From contig CAZAOK010000001.1 of NCBI GenBank assembly GCA_964486725.1, forward strand, positions 1 through 64,000: 64,000 bases of DNA, given 5' to 3'. Numbering within the stretch: the stretch's first letter is position 1; each line of letters opens with the position of its first letter. The position numbers were made by a program, and so were the translations under genes. A model generated the notes under the pieces. It saw only the letters and a list, made by a program, of their open reading frames with translations. It was not told where the DNA came from and did no database searches. Source of the stretch: M55B154 sp964486725 (GTDB taxonomy: Bacteria > Spirochaetota > UBA4802 > UB4802). Positions 42,965-51,795 of this stretch are shown one piece after another.

Positions 42965-44164
42965 ATGACAACGAAGTTAAAGCATAAGAAAGTGGGAATT
43001 CTATTTTCAGGCGGGCCTGCACCAAGTGCCAATACGGTAATATCATCAACTGCCCTTAATTTTCTCGATCACGGTGTGCCGGTGATCGGGTTCTACCGTG
43101 GCTATGAATTTATGCAGGATTTTAACATCAACTATCCAAAGCTTAAAAAGGGAACTCATTATACAGAAATAAATTACGAAATAACCCAGGTGCGAAATGA
43201 AAGGGGAATATTTTTAAGAACTTCACGGGCTAACCCCGGGAAAGGCATTAATACCCTGGAAGAGTTAAAAGACACGGGAAAAAACAGCAGGTTACAAAAT
43301 ATTATTGATGCATGTGACTACCTTAACATAGGGGCACTGGTTTCGATAGGTGGTGATGATACCCTCAAAACAGCTAATTTTCTGCATATACTGGGTTTTC
43401 CCATTATACATATCCCCAAGACAATCGATAATGATTATTTCGGAATTCCCTGGACATTTGGTTACTGGACAGCGGTTGATGCCGCCCAGAAAAACATATT
43501 GAACCTGAAAGCAGACGCCCAGGCTACTGACAGCTTTTTTATAGTTGAACTCATGGGGAGAAAAGCCGGGTGGATAACCTACGCTGCTGGTATTGCCGCC
43601 GAGGCTATAATGATGGTAGCTGCCGAGGATATCCCCGGTGATACGCTTGATCTTGACCAGCTCGTTGAAGATATAACAAACACGATTATCGCAAGAGAGA
43701 ACAATCGAAGGCCCTACGGGGTTATTGCCGTATCAGAAGGAATCGTGGATAAACTTCCCGATGAGATGAAACCTACTGAAACTGACAAACATGGTAATAT
43801 CCTGTACCGTGAAGCACAAATATCGCGAATACTGGCAGAAAGAGTGAAAACCCTGTACATGGAGAAGACCGGGCTTGAAGTAAAAGTTACCCCGAAACAG
43901 ATAGGCTACGAGACCAGGTCATCTCCTCCCATAAGTTTTGACGTGGTTCTTGGAAGCATGCTTGGTTATGGCGCGTACAAGTTTTTTTCTGAGGATACAT
44001 TCGGGATCATGGTATCGGTAACAGATAATTTTGACCTTAAGGCAGTACCATTCAGTGAACTCATCGACTCAGACACGCTGAAAACAAAGCTTCGGGATGT
44101 TCCCAAGGGGAGTGATTTCTATACACTCAAGGAGCGTCTCTCTTACAGGAAATCCTGGGAGTAG
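42965..44164 (+). CDS. pfp: Diphosphate-dependent 6-phosphofructokinase
   Basis: A 399-residue phosphofructokinase. SIGGDDTLK (near 128-135) and HIPKTIDNDYFG (149-160) place Asp and Lys at the positions that are Gly and Gly in ATP-using enzymes; these two changes define PPi-dependent PFKs. ELMGRKAGWITYAAG and GYETRSSPPISFD are also of the PFP type. The reaction is reversible, so it can serve glycolysis and gluconeogenesis. It is preceded by its own upstream region and followed 7 bp later by a lipoprotein gene. Confidence 0.93.
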   Translation: MTTKLKHKKVGILFSGGPAPSANTVISSTALNFLDHGVPVIGFYRGYEFMQDFNINYPKLKKGTHYTEINYEITQVRNERGIFLRTSRANPGKGINTLEELKDTGKNSRLQNIIDACDYLNIGALVSIGGDDTLKTANFLHILGFPIIHIPKTIDNDYFGIPWTFGYWTAVDAAQKNILNLKADAQATDSFFIVELMGRKAGWITYAAGIAAEAIMMVAAEDIPGDTLDLDQLVEDITNTIIARENNRRPYGVIAVSEGIVDKLPDEMKPTETDKHGNILYREAQISRILAERVKTLYMEKTGLEVKVTPKQIGYETRSSPPISFDVVLGSMLGYGAYKFFSEDTFGIMVSVTDNFDLKAVPFSELIDSDTLKTKLRDVPKGSDFYTLKERLSYRKSWE

Positions 44165-44171
44165 TGATATT

Positions 44172-44612
44172 ATGAGAATCAACGCAATAGACCCGGGAAA
44201 GAACATCCTGCTCTTCATGGTTGTATGTTCTTTCCTGGTATGTATGTCCCCCTCTTGTTCTAAAAAAGCAGGTAACCCTGAAGGGGTTATAATGCGGTAT
44301 CTTCATGAAGATTCACCTGTACAACTTGAAAAATACCTCACCCCCGGTTCTCAAAAAATGCTTACAAAAATTCAGAAAAAAACAGGGGTAAAAAGTCCCC
44401 TGGCTCTAATCACAGCTCACCACTCACCGGATGCTGAATTTGTAATCACCGATGAAAAGACAAACCCCGGCAATTCACAAATTACCCTGCAATGTGTAGA
44501 TCACCCAAACGAGAACGCGAGAGGCTTTACAGTTTCATATGAACTGGTTAATCAATCAGGAGAATGGAAAGTCGATCTTACTGATGAGCTGAAGCCTGTC
44601 CTTTCAGAATAG
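44172..44612 (+). CDS. Putative lipoprotein
   Basis: I do not recognise the family. A 146-residue protein with a lipoprotein signal ending FLVCMSPSC (Cys at about 33, longer than average) and a mature domain with VITDEKTNPGNSQITLQC and GFTVSYELVNQSGEWKVDL, which resembles DUF4878-like small lipid-anchored domains of the NTF2 type. It follows pfp by 7 bp and overlaps the convergent TPR gene by 9 bp. Confidence 0.72.
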   Translation: MRINAIDPGKNILLFMVVCSFLVCMSPSCSKKAGNPEGVIMRYLHEDSPVQLEKYLTPGSQKMLTKIQKKTGVKSPLALITAHHSPDAEFVITDEKTNPGNSQITLQCVDHPNENARGFTVSYELVNQSGEWKVDLTDELKPVLSE

Positions 44613-45149
44613 CGAGATCCCCAGGTTTAATATGATGTCGTCACGAAGTTCAATGGCCTGATCATTGTCGGGATCTATGGTAATAAGGTTCAGGCAGGCT
44701 ATATAGGCCATGAAAAGGTCACCCCTTTCATAGTAAAGATTGATGAGGTTGAAATGTACTTCTATGAGTGATGGGTCGCATTTCAATGCCCTGGTGTAAA
44801 AATACAGGGCCCGGTCATGATCACATTCTTCCCAGTATACACCGGCAAGATTAGCAAGAGTAATCGCGTGATTTGGATATTTTTTTTCGGCTGCCAGCAG
44901 TATGTTCTTTGAAAATTTCAGTTTTCCCATCTCGCAGAGTGTGATACCCATTCCATTAAGAAGATCGGGATCGTTCCCCTGGATTCTAAACCCGATGCTG
45001 AAAAGTTGAAAGGCTCTTCTATACTCACCCTGTTCAACCGCATCGTAGCCAAATTCTATAAGTGTTTCATTGTCCACATCCGGTTGCCCGGTGAACTCAT
45101 TGCTGAGAATACATTTAAGTTTGTTCTGATAAAACAGATTGTCTTTCAT
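44604..45149 (-). CDS. TPR-repeat protein
   Basis: A 181-residue cytosolic protein of helical repeats. About four tetratricopeptide units are visible, including AVEQGEYRRAFQLFSIGFRI, ITLANLAGVYWEECDHDRAL, FYTRALKCDPSLIEVHFNL and NLYYERGDLFMAYIACLNLI. Such proteins are scaffolds for protein contacts; no catalytic domain is attached. Its last codons overlap the convergent lipoprotein gene by 9 bp. Confidence 0.85.
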   Translation of the reverse strand: MKDNLFYQNKLKCILSNEFTGQPDVDNETLIEFGYDAVEQGEYRRAFQLFSIGFRIQGNDPDLLNGMGITLCEMGKLKFSKNILLAAEKKYPNHAITLANLAGVYWEECDHDRALYFYTRALKCDPSLIEVHFNLINLYYERGDLFMAYIACLNLITIDPDNDQAIELRDDIILNLGISLF

Positions 45150-45451
45150 GTGTTGCGTACCACACCTGCTGCCATGGCATTATTACATCTAACAGTACAC
45201 TATGGATTATTTCAAAGTAGATATAAATTGTCAATAGTATTTGATAAAAAAAACCGGAACAGTCATTTTAAGACCTGGAAAAAATCATATTGACATAATT
45301 ATTTTTTCAAATACCAATTGTAGCTGTAAATCGAATATTTTAAATTATAATGGTAAAAAAATAAAAAAATTTTTATAAATACGTATTTATTAACGTATTA
45401 ATAGGTGACCATGCAATTAATAAAAAAAATTTCAAACCAAGGAGTAGTTAC
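45150..45451. other. AT-rich intergenic region between divergent genes
   Basis: About 300 bases separating the TPR gene (minus) from the parvulin gene (plus). A TTGACA lies at 45290-45295 without a convincing -10. ACGTATTTATTA and ACGTATTAATA form a near-repeat around 45380-45402. No gene or known RNA is seen. Confidence 0.5.
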
Positions 45452-46855
45452 ATGAGACAATACGCGGTACTGGCGATGGCCCTTTTTGCCCTGTTGATTT
45501 CAGGGTGTAAAAGTGATTCAGATATCCTTGCTTCCTATGAAAATGGTACTATTAAAAGAGGGGAATTTCATGACTGGATAGATGCAAAGCGATGGGACAG
45601 GGAATCAATAATTAAGAATAAAAAACAGCAGAAGGATAAGCTGACCATGATGGCAATTGAAAAAATCGCCATCGAAAAAGCAAAAAACGAAGGGTTTGAC
45701 GCATCACCTGATTTCCAGGCTGTGGCAGAAATGGCTACAGAGTCACAATTGATGAAACTGCTGTATGAGAAAGAGATAAAAGATAAAGCTGATTTTAAAG
45801 AGCCCACAATGAAAATACGGCACATATTTCTGAAAGTGCGTGATTTTAAAATACAAAACGGGAAACGAATACCCCTGGCAGGGAAGGAGCTTGCGCAGGC
45901 ATTATCCAGGGTTAAAGAAAAAGCTGGAATGATAATTGAAGAGCTTGAAAAGGGTGGCGACTTTAAAAAACTTGCAGAAAAATATTCGGACGATTTTTCA
46001 AAGAAAAAAGGTGGTGATATCGGATACGTTGTCAGGGACATGTTATTACCGGAATATGCTGATTCCGCGTTTAAACTTAAAGAAGAACAATTTACAAAAG
46101 AACCAGTGGTTACCGCCAAGGGGATATATATTATCAAGGTGGATGAAAAGGATGTTATTACACCGGAAAACATTGATGATATAATTGATGACAAGGTACA
46201 GGTGAAACGGTTGAAAAATCGTCTGTATAGAAAAACAGCGCAAAAGTATCTTGATGATCTGACAAACAAAGATGATGTTGAATTTAATGAAAAAAATGTA
46301 ACAAGCAGGAAAAAGGATGCTGTTGTTTTCAAGGTAGGAGAAAAAGTATTTACCGTCGCAGATCTGGAAAAACGTATCGAAATGTATAACAAGCGTTTTA
46401 AACAAAGGTTGCAGCGTGCCGGAAAAGAGAGAATTGATGCTACTGGTGAGATGAAAGTTGCCATAGCAAATAATACCTTCAAGTTTGAGTTGTTGAAACG
46501 TGAAGCAGTGAAGAATGGTATCGCAGATGATCCGGATTATATTGAAAATGTAAAGAATCGTCAGGATTTATTACTGGCAAGAGAGTACATGAATCATATA
46601 GGGTCAAAGGGGGTTACGGTTACCCCGAAAGAAATGATGGCCGAGTACAACAATAATAAAAATGAGCGCTATTACACAATAGTAACAAACAATGGGAAAA
46701 GAACAAAGAAGATAGAACCTTTTTCAAAGGTGAAGGGCAGGATAGAAAGCCTGATAAAAAGGAAAAAGCAGGCAGAAAATATCAGGAAGTGGAGAGAGAA
46801 GGTACTTGAAGAATACAAGTTAACAATAAATGAATCAGAACTGGAAGGGGAATAG
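45452..46855 (+). CDS. Lipoprotein peptidyl-prolyl isomerase (parvulin/SurA type)
   Basis: A 467-residue periplasmic lipoprotein (signal ALFALLISGC, Cys at 19). A SurA-like helical region is followed by a parvulin PpiC domain (about 120-235) with MKIRHIFLKV, LEKGGDFKKLAEKYSDD, KKGGDIGYVVRDMLLPEY and TAKGIYIIKVDE. A second helical segment of SurA/PrsA type (FKVGEKVFTVADLEKRI) follows, and a lysine-rich C-terminus. It would assist folding of envelope proteins. AAGGAG lies 7 bases before the ATG. It is transcribed alone. Confidence 0.9.
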   Translation: MRQYAVLAMALFALLISGCKSDSDILASYENGTIKRGEFHDWIDAKRWDRESIIKNKKQQKDKLTMMAIEKIAIEKAKNEGFDASPDFQAVAEMATESQLMKLLYEKEIKDKADFKEPTMKIRHIFLKVRDFKIQNGKRIPLAGKELAQALSRVKEKAGMIIEELEKGGDFKKLAEKYSDDFSKKKGGDIGYVVRDMLLPEYADSAFKLKEEQFTKEPVVTAKGIYIIKVDEKDVITPENIDDIIDDKVQVKRLKNRLYRKTAQKYLDDLTNKDDVEFNEKNVTSRKKDAVVFKVGEKVFTVADLEKRIEMYNKRFKQRLQRAGKERIDATGEMKVAIANNTFKFELLKREAVKNGIADDPDYIENVKNRQDLLLAREYMNHIGSKGVTVTPKEMMAEYNNNKNERYYTIVTNNGKRTKKIEPFSKVKGRIESLIKRKKQAENIRKWREKVLEEYKLTINESELEGE

Positions 46856-46878
46856 CCTCCAGGTTTAGATAAGAATTA

Positions 46879-47133
46879 CTAATGAACATTGGGAATGGCG
46901 GGCAGAAATCCATCTTCATCAACTATTGATTTTTGCTCGCCTTCAATTGAGATGGAGTCAAATGATTCTATTTCAAGACCAAGTTCTTTTGCGGATTGTA
47001 TATAGAAGAAAAGTACATTGTGTATCCGTCGAATAGCTTCACCCCTGTCAGCCCCGTAGCAGCTGATATCAAGTTCGGGACAGTTCGCGATAAATTCATT
47101 GTTTTGCGCCACAAGTTTTACTGATAGTTTCAT
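46879..47133 (-). CDS. HicB-like domain protein without a HicA partner
   Basis: An 84-residue protein: MKLSVKLVAQNNEFIANCPELDISCYGADRGEAIRRIH matches the HicB/RNase-H-like antitoxin domain (the CPELDI strand and the turn before the helix). No DNA-binding tail is present and no HicA toxin gene adjoins it, so it is an orphan. ATG 47133 has AGGGTG 5 bases upstream; an in-frame ATG at 47151 is less likely. Confidence 0.7.
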   Translation of the reverse strand: MKLSVKLVAQNNEFIANCPELDISCYGADRGEAIRRIHNVLFFYIQSAKELGLEIESFDSISIEGEQKSIVDEDGFLPAIPNVH

Positions 47134-47447
47134 TATACACCCTGGAAACATATTTTTGAGTAGATTGTCATCTGCACAATTAATATCGACAACTTGACTG
47201 ATCCACTTAATAACCAGGAGAATTAATTATCGCGGGTTAGACGAAACAAAGAAACGGAAGATGTTTGCTGGAGGGGTAAATTTTAATGTATAAATTATAG
47301 TGTATGAGATTAAATATATAATGATAATAAAAAGATGTGTATATCTACAAATAATTTAATGACAATTAATATATACATAAACTAGATTAATATAGCATGT
47401 TTTCAATGAAGCCAAAAATTTTTTTAAAAAATTGCGCACTTATTTTG

Positions 47448-47476
47448 TTGACAAAAAACCTTATCGTGTTTGTATG
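47448..47476 (+). promoter_or_regulatory. Possible promoter of the ATP synthase operon
   Basis: TTGACA at 47448-47453 is followed 17 bases later by TGTATG (47471-47476), a weak -10. The site is about 35 bases upstream of the first gene of the operon, and the 370-base region before it holds no other gene. A strong -35 with a poor -10 makes this only a candidate. Confidence 0.35.
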
Positions 47477-47507
47477 GAATTCGAATCTGAGGATGTGATA
47501 CAGTCTC

Positions 47508-47786
47508 TTGGCAAAGAAAAATTATTCGAGACTTATACTCGCGTATTCAACTATCGGCATACAGCTTGCCGCGATCCTTCTGCTTTTTCTTTTTGGAGGG
47601 CACTGGCTGGATGAACGATATGGGTCAAGTCCCTGGTTTGTTTTGCTGGGTACTGTGACAGGAATGGGAGTCGGGTTTTATAACCTTATGAAAAGTCTTT
47701 CTGAACTGGACAGGATGCTTAAGAAAAGTTCAGGGGACGATCAGGAAGACCAGGCTGGAAAAAATGATAGAAGGAAGTGGATGTAA
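47508..47786 (+). CDS. AtpZ/AtpI-type accessory membrane protein
   Basis: A 92-residue protein with two membrane helices (about 12-32 and 42-62) and a charged C-terminal tail. LAAILLLFLFGGHWLDERYG and GTVTGMGVGFYNLMKSL match the AtpZ/AtpI proteins that precede F-ATPase genes and help c-ring assembly or ion transport. It starts at TTG with a weak ribosome site. The next gene (atpB) begins close to or overlapping its end. Confidence 0.82.
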   Translation: MAKKNYSRLILAYSTIGIQLAAILLLFLFGGHWLDERYGSSPWFVLLGTVTGMGVGFYNLMKSLSELDRMLKKSSGDDQEDQAGKNDRRKWM

Positions 47787-47836
47787 GTTTTACTGGCATT
47801 GCTTCTTTATATAATAATGACGAGGTGAACCGGGCT

Positions 47837-48697
47837 ATGATTCATCTTCTACAGGGATTCCAGACATTTATTAGTTCAGGCGGCGGTCATGGTGAGAAAG
47901 AGTCGATGTATGATATAGTTTTACATCACCTTATGGATCACGTGTTGCATGACGGCTTTATTGGTCGAATAAACGAGTTATATCTCAGCGAGAAGCTTTT
48001 CGGAATTTTTGACATGAGAATTACAAAGATGGTTCTCATGATGTGGGTCGTATCAGTTCTTTGTATTATAGTTTTCATTCCAATCGCAAGAAAAATCAAG
48101 AAAAACGCATATGGTTCAAAATCACGGTGGGTGAATCTCTGGGAGGTTCTTATCGGGTTTGTGCATGATGAGATCGTTGAGCCAAATTTTGATCATCATT
48201 ATGTCAAGAAAGCAATGCCCTATTTTTTAAGTATCTTTTTCTTCGTCCTCTTCGCGAATCTTCTGGGCCAGATGCCGGGGATGTCAACAGCAACTGGCAA
48301 CCTTGCGGTAACAGCCGGGCTGTCTATTCTCACCTTGCTTGGGATGTTGTTTATAGGTATGATTAAACAAGGGCCAATTGGATACTGGAAAGGACTTGTC
48401 CCAAAGGGTGTTCCCGGATTTGTTATACCGCTTATGTTCCCGATTGAATTGATTGGTTTATTGATTAAGCCATTTGCGTTGACTGTTCGTCTTTTTGCCA
48501 ACATGACAGCAGGGCACGTTGTAATCATAATATTTATATATCTTGTTATGATGTTTCAGAATTACTGGGTAGGGATCGGTTCGGTTGCGGGTTCTCTTAT
48601 GATATACCTTCTCGAGCTTCTTGTATCCTTTATCCAGGCATACATATTTGCCGTTCTATCAGCTATGTTTATTGGAGACTCGATGCATTCGCATTAG
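47837..48697 (+). CDS. atpB: F-type ATP synthase subunit a
   Basis: Subunit a forms the proton half-channels beside the c-ring. The 286-residue protein (306 if the GTG at 47777 starts it) has five to six helices, FVLFANLLGQMPGMSTATGN, and the fourth-helix motif LIKPFALTVRLFANMTAGH with the essential Arg. The C-terminal LVSFIQAYIFAVLSAMFIGDS is standard. The ATG at 47837 with GAGGTGA 8 bases upstream seems the better start, but the GTG with its closer spacing to the previous gene cannot be ruled out. Confidence 0.93.
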   Translation: MIHLLQGFQTFISSGGGHGEKESMYDIVLHHLMDHVLHDGFIGRINELYLSEKLFGIFDMRITKMVLMMWVVSVLCIIVFIPIARKIKKNAYGSKSRWVNLWEVLIGFVHDEIVEPNFDHHYVKKAMPYFLSIFFFVLFANLLGQMPGMSTATGNLAVTAGLSILTLLGMLFIGMIKQGPIGYWKGLVPKGVPGFVIPLMFPIELIGLLIKPFALTVRLFANMTAGHVVIIIFIYLVMMFQNYWVGIGSVAGSLMIYLLELLVSFIQAYIFAVLSAMFIGDSMHSH

Positions 48698-48786
48698 GCT
48701 GAGTCTTTTCAATAGAGAAGTACTGTTGTACAAATGTACACGATTACGTGACTAAATTATTTATTACAAATACGTAGGAGGAGTCA

Positions 48787-49071
48787 ATGGAATACTTAGG
48801 CCTTTCTTACCTGGCAGCAGGTTTCGGAGCTGGCTTGATAGTTTTTGGTGCAGCTCTCGGTATCGGTAAGCTTGCAACTGGCGCACTTGAGGGTATGGCG
48901 CGACAGCCTGAACTTAGTGGTGACCTGAGAACAGCGATGATTATTGCTGCTGCTCTGATCGAGGGTTTTACTTTCTTCGCTCTCGTTGTTACGTTTATGC
49001 TGGCGACTAAAGCTCCAATTGAAAACCCAACTCAGGAAGTTGAGCAGCCGACAGCTGAGCAGGCAGAATAA
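48787..49071 (+). CDS. atpE: F-type ATP synthase subunit c
   Basis: The c subunit builds the membrane rotor. The 94 residues have two helices joined by the ARQPE loop; the ion-binding carboxylate is Glu59 in AALIEGFTFFALV. Sodium-type c subunits need Gln near 28-32 and a Ser/Thr after the Glu; here these are Lys28 and Gly60, so proton use is predicted. A Pro/Glu-rich tail of about 18 residues follows the second helix. GGAGGAG lies 5 bases before the ATG. Confidence 0.95.
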   Translation: MEYLGLSYLAAGFGAGLIVFGAALGIGKLATGALEGMARQPELSGDLRTAMIIAAALIEGFTFFALVVTFMLATKAPIENPTQEVEQPTAEQAE

Positions 49072-49097
49072 TAATTTTAATGGACAGGTAGTTCACT

Positions 49098-49607
49098 ATG
49101 GAAGTTTTGAAAGAAGGCTTACTTAAGGTTGATCCTGGTTTACTTTTGTGGACCATTATTACCTTTATTGTACTCTTGCTGATTCTGTGGAAAGCCGCGT
49201 GGAAGCCGATAGTAGAAGCTCTTGATGCGCGATCAGAAAAAATTCGTGGTGACATCGAAGCTGCCGAAAAATCTCGCCTTGAAGCTGAAAAGCTTTTTGA
49301 AGAGCACCGGCAGATGATGGACAAAGCGAGAGATGACGCGCAGCAGGTGATTGCGGATGGAAAGAACGACGCGGAGAAGCTGAAGAATTCCATAGTTGAG
49401 AAAGCGAATCAGGAAGCTAAAGATATGGTAGAACGGGCCAGGAAAGAGATCACCCTGGCCAAAGATAAGGCGTTAACTGAGATTCAGGCTGAAGTTGTAA
49501 CATTAACAACTGAGATTGCTTCGAAAGTGATTTCTAAAAACCTAAATCCTGATGATCAAAAAGCCCTTGTTGAAGAAGCATTGGAAAAACTAAGGACAGT
49601 TCAGTAA
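49098..49607 (+). CDS. atpF: F-type ATP synthase subunit b
   Basis: Subunit b is the peripheral stalk. One membrane helix (about 13-32, LLLWTIITFIVLLLILWKAAW) is followed by a long charged coiled coil (KIRGDIEAAEKSRLEAEKLF and onward) to residue 169. The stop lies inside a 13-bp stem-loop, which could affect expression of the distal genes. Confidence 0.93.
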   Translation: MEVLKEGLLKVDPGLLLWTIITFIVLLLILWKAAWKPIVEALDARSEKIRGDIEAAEKSRLEAEKLFEEHRQMMDKARDDAQQVIADGKNDAEKLKNSIVEKANQEAKDMVERARKEITLAKDKALTEIQAEVVTLTTEIASKVISKNLNPDDQKALVEEALEKLRTVQ

Positions 49608-49622
49608 ACCTGAACTGTCCTT
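49592..49622 (+). promoter_or_regulatory. Stem-loop spanning the atpF stop codon
   Basis: AAGGACAGTTCAG (49592-49604) pairs exactly with CTGAACTGTCCTT (49610-49622), loop TAAAC. The TAA stop of atpF (49605-49607) is in the loop. It is followed by TAATAAAC and not by a T-run, so it is more likely a processing or attenuation element than a full terminator inside the operon. Confidence 0.6.
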
Positions 49623-49655
49623 TAATAAACACTTTATCGAAAAAGGGATAGTAAA

Positions 49656-50225
49656 GTGGCATCTAGTGAAGTAAGTAATGTCTATGCGGGTGCATTGCTG
49701 GATCTTGCCCAGGAAAAGGGCATTGTGTCCATGGTAGAAGAGGAAATATCATTTGTGGCCGAACTTGCCAAAAGTGATAAAGATTTAATGTTGTACCTTA
49801 ACTCCCCTGGAATATCCGGTGAATCCAAGAAGGCATTTGTTGACAAAGTATTTTCCGGTGAGCTATCTGAAATTATTGTGAATTTTTTAAAAATCTTAAT
49901 TGATAATAATCGGCAGGACGAGATCCCTTCCATATACGATTCGATGGTGGATCTTATAGATGATATCAATAACAGGCAGCGTGTAAGTATTATCACAAGC
50001 ACCAGGCTTGATGATAACTTAAAGAATAAAATTGTCAAGACAATAGAAGAGAAGCTTAACAAAAGCATTATTATTGATGAGATCGTGGATGAGTCAATTC
50101 TGGGTGGTATTGTAATAAAGATTGATGATCTTGTTATAGATGGATCCCTTGTAAAGGATTTGAAGAACATGAGGGAAAAACTTATAAATAGTAAAGTCAG
50201 GAGTGAAGTGGCTTATGAAGATTAA
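49656..50225 (+). CDS. atpH: F-type ATP synthase subunit delta
   Basis: Delta (OSCP) links F1 to the stalk. The 189-residue protein starts with GTG behind AAAGGGATAG and has SNVYAGALLDLAQEKGIV and the C-terminal LGGIVIKIDDLVIDGSLVKDL that characterises the family. Its end overlaps the atpA start by 11 bp. Confidence 0.93.
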   Translation: MASSEVSNVYAGALLDLAQEKGIVSMVEEEISFVAELAKSDKDLMLYLNSPGISGESKKAFVDKVFSGELSEIIVNFLKILIDNNRQDEIPSIYDSMVDLIDDINNRQRVSIITSTRLDDNLKNKIVKTIEEKLNKSIIIDEIVDESILGGIVIKIDDLVIDGSLVKDLKNMREKLINSKVRSEVAYED

Positions 50226-51747
50226 AACAGAAGAAATCAAGTCAATCATAAGGCAGGAGATTGAAGGATATAAATCGGAGCTGGATGTCAGCGAAACCGG
50301 TACTGTTATCGAGGTTGGTGATGGTATAGCGCGCCTCTATGGTCTTGAAAATGCCATGGCTGGTGAAATGCTCGAATTTGAGAATGGTGCTCATGGCCTG
50401 GTGTTTAACCTTGAAGAAAATACAATCGGTGCGGTTATTCTTGGTGATTTCCTGACAATTGAAGAAGGTCATACAGTTAAAAGACTTAACAGGGTTCTCG
50501 CAGTTCCTGTTGGTGAAGAGCTTCTCGGACGGGTAGTTAATCCTCTTGGAGTACCCGTTGACGGAAAGGGGCCGATAAATAGCGATAAGATGCGTCCAGT
50601 TGAGATCATTGCACCGGGCATTGCCGACAGGCAGCCTGTAAAAGAACCTCTCCAGTCAGGTCTAAAGTCTATTGACGCGATGACTCCTATTGGAAGGGGC
50701 CAGAGGGAGCTAATTATTGGTGACAGGAAAACCGGTAAAACCGCGATTGCTGTCGATGCCATAATAAATCAGAAAAATACTGATGTAATATGTATTTACG
50801 TTGCCATAGGACAAAAAGCATCAACCGTTGCTGGTGTTGTTGAAAAACTTGAGCAGCATGGTGCAATGGATTATACCATAGTTGTGGCGGCTAATGCATC
50901 AGATCCGGCTCCACTTCAGTATATTGCACCTTACGCGGGTTGTGCAATGGGTGAATACTTCATGTTTGAGAAACATGGGCATGCGCTCTGTGTGTATGAT
51001 GACCTTTCAAAACAGGCAAACTCGTACAGGGAGCTCTCACTTCTTATGCGACGTCCTCCAGGACGTGAAGCATATCCCGGTGATATTTTTTATTGCCATT
51101 CAAGACTGCTTGAGCGTGCATGTAAGATGTCAGATGATCTTGGCGCGGGTTCTTTGACCGCATTGCCTATTATTGAAACCCAGGAAGGCGAAGTTTCAGC
51201 GTATATCCCCACCAACGTTATTTCTATTACTGATGGTCAGATATATCTGCAGCCGAACCTTTTTGCATCGGGTTTACGTCCTGCTGTTGATGTTGGTATA
51301 TCAGTTTCCCGGGTTGGGGGGAACGCCCAGATAAAAGCCATGAAAAAGTTTGCCGGATCTCTACGACTTGACCTGGCACAGTACAGGGAGCTTGAAGCGT
51401 TTGCACAGCTTGGTACTGAACTTGACGCGTCAACACAGAAGCAGCTTGACAGGGGTGAAAGGCTTTACGAGATCCTCAAGCAGAAACAATATGAACCCAT
51501 GCCGGTAGCAGAACAGGTTGCCATAATTTACGCAGGTACCCAGGGTTTTCTTGATAAGGTAGCTGTTGAAGATATTAAAGAGTTTGAAGCTGAATTTCTA
51601 AAATTTATGAGAGATTCACACAGTGATCTGCTTGAAGAAATATCTTCATCAGGTGTTATGAAAAATGAAGAAACGTTCAGCAAGGTTACTGCTGATTATG
51701 TACAGGATTTCTTATCAAGGAAAAGTACGGCCGGCGCAAGTGCCTGA
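50215..51747 (+). CDS. atpA: F-type ATP synthase subunit alpha
   Basis: The non-catalytic nucleotide-binding subunit of F1. The 510-residue sequence has the P-loop GDRKTGKTA near 169-177, PGREAYPGDIFYCHSRLLER, and the VGGNAQIKAMKKFAGSLRLDL segment. ATG 50215 has AGGAGTG 9 bases upstream and gives the usual MKIKTEEIKSII beginning; an in-frame GTG four codons earlier is possible. It overlaps atpH by 11 bp. Confidence 0.96.
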   Translation: MKIKTEEIKSIIRQEIEGYKSELDVSETGTVIEVGDGIARLYGLENAMAGEMLEFENGAHGLVFNLEENTIGAVILGDFLTIEEGHTVKRLNRVLAVPVGEELLGRVVNPLGVPVDGKGPINSDKMRPVEIIAPGIADRQPVKEPLQSGLKSIDAMTPIGRGQRELIIGDRKTGKTAIAVDAIINQKNTDVICIYVAIGQKASTVAGVVEKLEQHGAMDYTIVVAANASDPAPLQYIAPYAGCAMGEYFMFEKHGHALCVYDDLSKQANSYRELSLLMRRPPGREAYPGDIFYCHSRLLERACKMSDDLGAGSLTALPIIETQEGEVSAYIPTNVISITDGQIYLQPNLFASGLRPAVDVGISVSRVGGNAQIKAMKKFAGSLRLDLAQYRELEAFAQLGTELDASTQKQLDRGERLYEILKQKQYEPMPVAEQVAIIYAGTQGFLDKVAVEDIKEFEAEFLKFMRDSHSDLLEEISSSGVMKNEETFSKVTADYVQDFLSRKSTAGASA

Positions 51748-51795
51748 TGGTACAAGGGTTACGAAGTTATCCAATACTAAACGAGGGTTGTAACA

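Noticed and set aside
47470..47490. tRNA T-loop-like GGAATTCGAATC
   Set aside because: No acceptor stem, anticodon arm or CCA partner; sits in the ATP synthase leader.
47432..47614. 60-residue plus-strand reading frame overlapping the start of the ATP synthase operon
   Set aside because: No family resemblance and it overlaps the AtpZ/AtpI gene in another frame; a shadow.
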